Source: Deltaproteobacteria bacterium
GTDB taxonomy: Bacteria > UBA10199 > SBBF01
Direction: 5' to 3'
DNA: 9,414 nt
Assembly (NCBI GenBank): GCA_016207765.1
Contig: JACQOY010000222.1
Location: forward strand, 1 to 9,414
This document shows positions 5,984-9,414 of this stretch, one piece after another. Positions within the stretch are counted from its first letter, which is position 1, and each line of letters starts with the position of its first letter. The translations under genes were made by a program, and so were the position numbers. The notes beneath the pieces are model-generated. The model had not been told where the DNA came from, searched no databases, and saw only the letters and a program-made list of their open reading frames with translations.

Positions 5984-6140
5984 CAGGCTGTTGACAAAGT
6001 CTGCAGGGGGCCGAAATTGTCATTCCCGCGAAAGCGGGAATCCAGTCTTTTCGTACTGGTTCCCCATTTTCATGGGGACATGTCTGGATCCCCGTTTTCA
6101 CGGGGATGACATCAAAGGTGAGTTTGTCAACAGCCTGTTA
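5981..6140. mobile_element. MITE-like palindromic element with terminal inverted repeats
   Basis: The terminal repeats TAGCAGGCTGTTGACAAA (5981 onward) and TTTGTCAACAGCCTGTTA (ending 6140) match at 19 of 21 positions when extended. Inside are three hairpins, each with a GAAA or complementary TTTC loop: ATTCCCGC/GCGGGAAT (6022-6041), TCCCCAT/ATGGGGA (6061-6078) and ATCCCCGT/ACGGGGAT (6088-6107). The first and third are diverged inverted copies of each other, sharing GTCAT before and CCAG after the stem. The ATTCCC-loop-GGGAAT core resembles the Neisseria dRS3 class. There is no ORF, so any movement would need a transposase supplied elsewhere. The left end provides the pfkA stop codon. No certain target duplication is seen. 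Confidence 0.8.
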
Positions 6141-6144
6141 GATT

Positions 6145-6180
6145 TGAACGGGTGGCCGGCGGACAGGACCCGTTTACTTT
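6145..6180 (+). terminator. Probable terminator downstream of pfkA and overlapping the arsC end
   Basis: TGAACGGGT (6145-6153) pairs with ACCCGTTTA (6168-6176), nine pairs including one G-T, with a 14-base loop. On the plus strand it runs into a T-rich stretch (TTTACTTTTT). It fits an intrinsic terminator for plus-strand transcription leaving pfkA. Its right arm contains the arsC stop (complement of 6174-6176). Confidence 0.45.
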
Positions 6181-6614
6181 TTATGCTGTTTGAAAAATTC
6201 ATCCAAATGGCCTTGGATAATGTTGCGTGTTTTGGCGAAAGATTTGAGGATATGGGTTTCGTCCCCAGTGGCTCCCACCGGATCGGGAATGGACCAGTGG
6301 GTGGTTTTTTTGGGGGGAGGGATATAGACACACCCTTTCGCCGAATCGCAGAGGGTGATGATATGATCGGCCCATGCGAGCATTTTTTCGTCCACCTGTT
6401 TGGAGGTATGCGAGGAAATGTCGATCCCGATCTCGCGCATTGACTCGATCGTGCGAGGGTGGACCCCCGAAGGCATGGTGCCGGCGCTTTTGAATTCCCA
6501 GCCACCTGGTGGCCAACCTTTTGGGCCGGACGCCTTCGCCAGCCAACTGGTGGCCAGCCCCTCTGCCATTTGTGACCGGCAGGAGTTGCCGGTGCAAAGA
6601 AAGAGGATTTTCAT
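6174..6614 (-). CDS. arsC: Arsenate reductase, low-molecular-weight phosphatase (thioredoxin-type ArsC) family
   Basis: This 146-residue cytoplasmic enzyme is expected to reduce arsenate to arsenite using thioredoxin-type electrons. The P-loop CTGNSCRS starts at catalytic C7 and contains C12 and R13. The resolving-cysteine region is TLCDSAKGC (C89 and C95), and the acid loop is HWSIPDP (D111). SAG (43-45) and GIDISSHTSKQVDE (63-76) are typical of the family. The ATG at 6614 starts MKILFLC; the frame is open far upstream, but that extension has no family match. Residues about 21-41 (ATSW...GWEF) are some ten residues longer than usual and are encoded by two near-identical 20-bp repeats. No arsR, arsB or acr3 is nearby, so a general tyrosine phosphatase role is the alternative, though the cysteine pair favours arsenate reduction. 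Confidence 0.9.
   Translation of the reverse strand: MKILFLCTGNSCRSQMAEGLATSWLAKASGPKGWPPGGWEFKSAGTMPSGVHPRTIESMREIGIDISSHTSKQVDEKMLAWADHIITLCDSAKGCVYIPPPKKTTHWSIPDPVGATGDETHILKSFAKTRNIIQGHLDEFFKQHKK
6499..6559 (-). repeat. Direct repeat pair inside arsC
   Basis: Two 20-bp copies, 6499-6518 and 6540-6559, match at 18 positions around the core CTGGTGGCCA and are offset by 41 bases. The first contains the palindrome GCCACC-T-GGTGGC. They encode the extra loop between the P-loop helix and the SAG motif, suggesting an in-frame repeat insertion tolerated by the enzyme. Confidence 0.6.
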
Positions 6615-6623
6615 GGTTCCATT

Positions 6624-6968
6624 ATGAAACGTCTCCTTTTTTTCGTCCATATTTTTCATGTCCTTTGTTTTATTCCTCTTGCCGCCGCCGCCGAACCGGA
6701 ATGGCCCGCTCCCATGCAAAAATTTGTTTACAGCGACAAAAAACTCGGAAAATTTTTCGATCTTGATGAAAACGGGGTGACCAACGCCCATGAGGCGGCC
6801 CTTATCGCGACCCAAAAACGCTTCGGCTGGCTGTTGGTCACCTCGAAAAAGCGGAAACAATACGACTCGGACGGCGACCACATGCTCAGTTCGTACGAAT
6901 ATCACCTCTACAAAAAGGGGCAAAAAAACAGGGACGCCCGGTACAAGCCGGTACCGATCATGCAGTAG
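6624..6968 (+). CDS. Secreted EF-hand (calcium-binding) protein
   Basis: This 114-residue protein begins with a Sec signal peptide: MKRLLFF, a hydrophobic core to about residue 20, then AAAA before EPEWP, with likely cleavage after residue 22 or 23. Cys15 is in the hydrophobic core and not in a lipobox. Two 12-residue EF-hand loops follow: DLDENGVTNAHE (D46-E57) and DSDGDHMLSSYE (D81-E92), each with acidic or amide ligands at 1, 3 and 5 and Glu at 12. A basic stretch (SKKRKQY) lies between them. The mature protein is thus a periplasmic or exported calcium-binding pair of hands; its partner is unknown. The start codon is only 9 bases from the divergent arsC ATG, so each promoter must overlap the other gene or the transcripts must be nearly leaderless. 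Confidence 0.85.
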   Translation: MKRLLFFVHIFHVLCFIPLAAAAEPEWPAPMQKFVYSDKKLGKFFDLDENGVTNAHEAALIATQKRFGWLLVTSKKRKQYDSDGDHMLSSYEYHLYKKGQKNRDARYKPVPIMQ

Positions 6969-6979
6969 TTGTCCGCTGT

Positions 6980-7009
6980 TTGACTTTTTCCGCCTAATCG
7001 CAACATAAT
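6980..7009 (+). promoter_or_regulatory. Candidate promoter of the permease gene
   Basis: TTGACT (6980-6985), an 18-base spacer and CATAAT (7004-7009) match the sigma-70 consensus at five of six bases each. Transcription would start about 4-5 bases before ATG 7021, leaving almost no leader, in agreement with the absence of a Shine-Dalgarno there. Confidence 0.45.
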
Positions 7010-7020
7010 GCCCCTCTTTT

Positions 7021-8865
7021 ATGTCTCCCTTCCTGATTATCCTTAATCTCCTCCTGATCGGCGGCGCCGTTTTTCTGTATTTCCGCCCCAAACTCCTCGT
7101 TTATTTTCGTGGCGGCAAACTCTACCTCACCTGGCTCGCCATTGGCGTCATCACCCTAATGGACGAGTTGACCTCGGTTTTTTACGCCCCGGCTGAGGCC
7201 TTTCATTACATCGGTTTATTTGCCCTCTTTTTTCTCCCTTTCACTTCCCTGTTCATCCGGTATCTGACGACCCGGCTTGTCGAGATCGCCGAAATTCTCG
7301 ACGTTCACGACTTGAAAGGGGGAGGGGTCTACAATTTTTCCTATCTTGTTTTGGGGCCGCTGATTTCCTTTGTCGCGGTGTCGTCGATCATGGTCGACTA
7401 CGTGTTGACGGCCGCCATCTCTTCGGTGAGCGCCGTGGAAAACCTCTTTGGACTTGTCGGAATCGGGCCGCATCAAAAACTGATCGTTGAATTGTTGATG
7501 ATCTGGGGGGTGGCGGGGCTCAATATTATCGGCATTCGGGCCAATGCGCGCACCACATTCGCCATTTTTCTGGGGACAGGGCTTGTTTTGATCAATCTCC
7601 TTGTTATGGGGGCTTTTCAGGTTACCCCACAGGGGGTGGCAACGGTAGTGCAGAGTTTTCATTTAACCTTCGACCGGTTCCGTGATGGAAATTTTTTGAA
7701 TCACTACACATTTTTGGTTGCCTCGATTTCCGGCTGTATTCTTGCCTACTCCGGTGTCGAGTCGGTCATGCAGACCGCCGCCTTGGCCCGCAACTGGAAA
7801 ACGATTAAACAATCATATCTTTTTCTTGGACTGACGGTGGGTATTTTCACGCCGCTCGTTTCGCTTTTGACCCTTTCGGACCCGCGGATTGACCTTCACG
7901 CCCATCAGACCGATTTGATCACCCATTACGCCTCTCTGGTCGGCGGACAATGGTTCTCGGTTCTTATCGCCCTGACAGCCGGCGTTACCCTTTTGATGGC
8001 GGTCAATACCGCCTTTGTGGCCTCCAGCGAATTGATTGAAAGGGTGGCTCATCGATACGGGTTTCATTCCGTCATCAAAACCAACCGGCATGCCTCGCTC
8101 TACCGGATCCATATCGCCAACGCCGTTTTCTATTCTTTGGTTATTTACTTCACTCAAGGGTCACAGGGAACCCTTGCCGGGATGTATGCCGTCGGGTTGG
8201 TTGCCACTTTCGTGATCAACCTGGGATCTCTGCTTATCTATCGTTACTCCAAGGGGACGAAAAAACTCCGTCTCTACAATGTAAGCCGCATCGGGACGCT
8301 TCTTTTGTTTGTCATTGTTTTGAGTATTTTTATTTACCTTTCCTATCACAAGCCGCCGGGCTTTTTCCTCTGGCTGGGGGTCACCGTTGTCTCACTGGTG
8401 GCGGGTATTTACGGCACCCGTAAAAGGGCGCCGGAGCTGACGGAGATTGAAAAAGGCGAAACGCCGATGGATATTATCCTGTTTTTGGGCGAGTCGAACC
8501 AGAAAAACGTCCACATTTATTTCAAGCGGCCGTTTGATTCCCCTCAGGATAAAACCTACGACACAACGGCCTTTATAACATTTTACACGCCGCGCCAGAA
8601 AATCCCGCCGCGAGTGTCGGCCAATCACTTCCGCATTCCCTTCAAGCGGGCGAGCATTTACCACAACATCGTCGCTATTCTCGACCTCTTGGTTTACGAG
8701 GCGCCGCACTTCAATCTCACGGTCCATTTCGGCTGGCCGACTTCCTCGTGGTACGACCGGCTTTCCATCGGTGTGATGATGTTTCAGTTGATGCGCCTGC
8801 CGCGCCTTTTTCCGGCCGTTAATTTCCGCATCGACAAGTTCAAATCGACGTCGGCGCCGGCTTGA
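7021..8865 (+). CDS. APC-superfamily amino-acid/cation permease with C-terminal soluble domain
   Basis: This is a 614-residue inner-membrane transporter. About 12-13 hydrophobic segments run from residue 2 to about 465, including [20 protein letters not shown] (about 41-60), a helix-break motif that recalls the substrate site of APC and KUP-type carriers, and [20 protein letters not shown] (about 234-253), which matches the usual TM6 region of APC permeases. From about residue 468 a soluble domain of some 147 residues follows, containing [22 protein letters not shown] and [20 protein letters not shown] do not recognise it, and it is not an obvious universal-stress domain. The substrate is unknown: amino acid or potassium are the main options. 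The ATG at 7021 is the first good start in frame. The stop (8863-8865) and the last residues lie in the left arm of a 12-bp inverted repeat. Confidence 0.8.
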   Translation: MSPFLIILNLLLIGGAVFLYFRPKLLVYFRGGKLYLTWLAIGVITLMDELTSVFYAPAEAFHYIGLFALFFLPFTSLFIRYLTTRLVEIAEILDVHDLKGGGVYNFSYLVLGPLISFVAVSSIMVDYVLTAAISSVSAVENLFGLVGIGPHQKLIVELLMIWGVAGLNIIGIRANARTTFAIFLGTGLVLINLLVMGAFQVTPQGVATVVQSFHLTFDRFRDGNFLNHYTFLVASISGCILAYSGVESVMQTAALARNWKTIKQSYLFLGLTVGIFTPLVSLLTLSDPRIDLHAHQTDLITHYASLVGGQWFSVLIALTAGVTLLMAVNTAFVASSELIERVAHRYGFHSVIKTNRHASLYRIHIANAVFYSLVIYFTQGSQGTLAGMYAVGLVATFVINLGSLLIYRYSKGTKKLRLYNVSRIGTLLLFVIVLSIFIYLSYHKPPGFFLWLGVTVVSLVAGIYGTRKRAPELTEIEKGETPMDIILFLGESNQKNVHIYFKRPFDSPQDKTYDTTAFITFYTPRQKIPPRVSANHFRIPFKRASIYHNIVAILDLLVYEAPHFNLTVHFGWPTSSWYDRLSIGVMMFQLMRLPRLFPAVNFRIDKFKSTSAPA

Positions 8866-8887
8866 CCGACCGAGCCGGTCAAGCCGG
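8857..8887 (+). terminator. Perfect 12-bp inverted repeat at the permease stop codon
   Basis: CCGGCTTGACCG (8857-8868) and CGGTCAAGCCGG (8876-8887) are perfect complements around a 7-base loop. The permease TGA lies in the left arm. The stem is strong, but only TT follows it, so it is either a weak or factor-assisted transcript end or a dispersed palindromic repeat. Confidence 0.5.
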
Positions 8888-8896
8888 TTAAAAGGC

Positions 8897-8925
8897 TTGA
8901 AAAGGGAAAGGGTTCCGGATAGGGT
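8897..8925 (+). promoter_or_regulatory. Candidate tRNA-Pro promoter
   Basis: TTGAAA (8897-8902), a 17-base spacer and TAGGGT (8920-8925) are followed by a GC-rich discriminator (CCCCTC), as is usual for stable-RNA promoters under stringent control. The predicted start is about 6 bases before the mature tRNA. Confidence 0.35.
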
Positions 8926-8937
8926 CCCCTCTTTATT

Positions 8938-9011
8938 CGGGGCGTAGCGCAGCCCGGTAGCGCACTCGCTTGGGGTGCGAGTGGTCGTGGGTTCAAATCC
9001 CGCCGCCCCGA
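8938..9011 (+). tRNA. tRNA-Pro (anticodon GGG)
   Basis: It forms a complete cloverleaf. The acceptor stem is CGGGGCG/CGCCCCG (8938-8944 and 9004-9010). The D stem GCGC/GCGC encloses AGCCCGGTA. The anticodon stem CTCGC/GCGAG holds loop TTGGGGT with anticodon GGG at 8972-8974. The variable loop has five bases, and the T arm is GTGGG-TTCAAAT-CCCGC. The C1-G72 pair and A73 are the bacterial tRNA-Pro identity elements. The 3' CCA is not encoded (ACATAA follows). It reads proline codons CCC and CCU. Confidence 0.97.
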
Positions 9012-9067
9012 CATAATATGATTGAATTCACCCCGCCATACGGTGGGATGCGCTTGGAAAAACTCGA

Positions 9068-9355
9068 TTAGTTGCAGTCATCAGACGGAGAACTATTTTG
9101 ATAAGTCCACTTTTCAGCGGGGCCGTATTCTTCCCCATTTGTCGTTGCAACGTACAGGTCAAAATCCCAGGAGATGTTATCAAGTAAACCATCTTGAGCC
9201 GGTATATACAAAAATTCGTAAACATTTTCTTCATCGGTAGACGCAATATTGTCGCTGATGCTGACCGCTTCCCCATATGACGAGCCAACGTCGGCAGAAG
9301 TATCTTCAGATTTTTGCTCGCCACAGGCGGCCAGTAGCGCTAATAAAAGGTCCAT
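9068..9355 (-). CDS. Small predicted lipoprotein
   Basis: This 95-residue protein has an unusually short signal: [11 protein letters not shown], with lipobox LAAC and lipidated C11 followed by Gly-Glu. The usual positive N-terminus is missing, yet an in-frame stop a few codons upstream rules out a longer start. A G-rich ribosome binding site (GGGGGGA) sits 4 bases before ATG 9355. The mature part is acidic ([18 protein letters not shown]) and contains [15 protein letters not shown], which resembles the DLYV strand of bacterial pre-peptidase C-terminal (PPC) beta-sandwich domains; this similarity is only suggestive. C94 lies at the end (DDCN). Base composition is more AT-rich than in the other genes, and it stands alone beyond the tRNA, so recent acquisition is possible. 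Confidence 0.6.
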   Translation of the reverse strand: MDLLLALLAACGEQKSEDTSADVGSSYGEAVSISDNIASTDEENVYEFLYIPAQDGLLDNISWDFDLYVATTNGEEYGPAEKWTYQNSSPSDDCN

Positions 9356-9414
9356 AAAATCCCCCCATCACTTCCCTTTCATGCTCAGTAGTTATCGGCT
9401 ATTCTGAAAAAAAG

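Noticed and set aside
6627..6638. AAGGAG followed by a three-codon ORF overlapping the arsC start on the minus strand
   Set aside because: It falls within lysine/leucine codons of the divergent gene and is too short to distinguish from chance.
6615..7091. Long N-terminal extension of arsC on the minus strand
   Set aside because: The frame is simply open antisense to the EF-hand gene; family similarity begins at MKILFLC and the divergent gene has a signal peptide and two EF-hand loops.
8784..9014. Minus-strand ORF across the tRNA-Pro gene
   Set aside because: It is antisense to a perfect cloverleaf and the permease end; its peptide ([10 protein letters not shown] type) is a familiar false translation of tRNA genes.
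9028..9324. 98-residue minus-strand ORF overlapping the lipoprotein gene
   Set aside because: It is a different frame of the same strand with no start signals or motifs; the lipoprotein frame has a ribosome binding site and lipobox.
9004..9414. Phage or island attachment site at the tRNA-Pro 3' end
   Set aside because: No second copy of the tRNA 3' end and no integrase are visible in the remaining 400 bases.

Overview
The window looks like chromosomal DNA from an uncultured Gram-negative bacterium, possibly related to the Deltaproteobacteria. This assignment is an inference. It rests on the futalosine menaquinone gene mqnE, an HD-GYP response regulator, a small zinc-finger protein of a kind I associate with Geobacter-like genomes, a mixed-substrate type phosphofructokinase, a predicted lipoprotein and many short palindromic repeats. 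GC content is about 50-55% by eye and falls to about 45% at the right end.

Layout. Positions 1-1489 (+) hold the 3' part of a stand-alone Lon substrate-binding-domain protein and mqnE. Facing them, positions 4174-1550 (-) hold an apparent operon: an RpfG-like c-di-GMP phosphodiesterase, a frameshifted CruF-type carotenoid gene and an unrecognised protein with a cysteine cluster. Diverging from it, positions 4260-5983 (+) encode a small membrane protein, a small double zinc-finger protein and 6-phosphofructokinase. A 160-bp MITE-like element with terminal inverted repeats follows (5981-6140). Then come arsC (-), a divergent secreted EF-hand protein (+) and a large APC-type permease (+). The window ends with tRNA-Pro(GGG) and a small predicted lipoprotein (-). 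No gene-free stretch exceeds 300 bases; the spaces at 9012-9067 and 9356-9414 show nothing convincing apart from a G-rich possible ribosome binding site just before the lipoprotein.

The main signal is repeat-driven. Two unrelated heptanucleotide repeat families lie in and around the carotenoid gene. One array (GGTGGAT, three copies) sits exactly where the reading frame breaks. Because 7 = 1 mod 3, gaining one copy or losing two would restore an intact CruF-type protein. This is the arithmetic expected of a phase-variable (contingency) locus, although simple decay or an assembly error could look the same. The second family (AGTGACC type) fills the leader of the same gene in two opposed blocks and also supplies the stop codon of the HD-GYP gene.

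More widely, six genes (mqnE, the cysteine-cluster gene, the HD-GYP gene, pfkA, arsC and the permease) have their stop codons inside a repeat or an inverted repeat. Palindromic elements thus seem to have settled at gene 3' ends and now provide stops and probably transcript ends.
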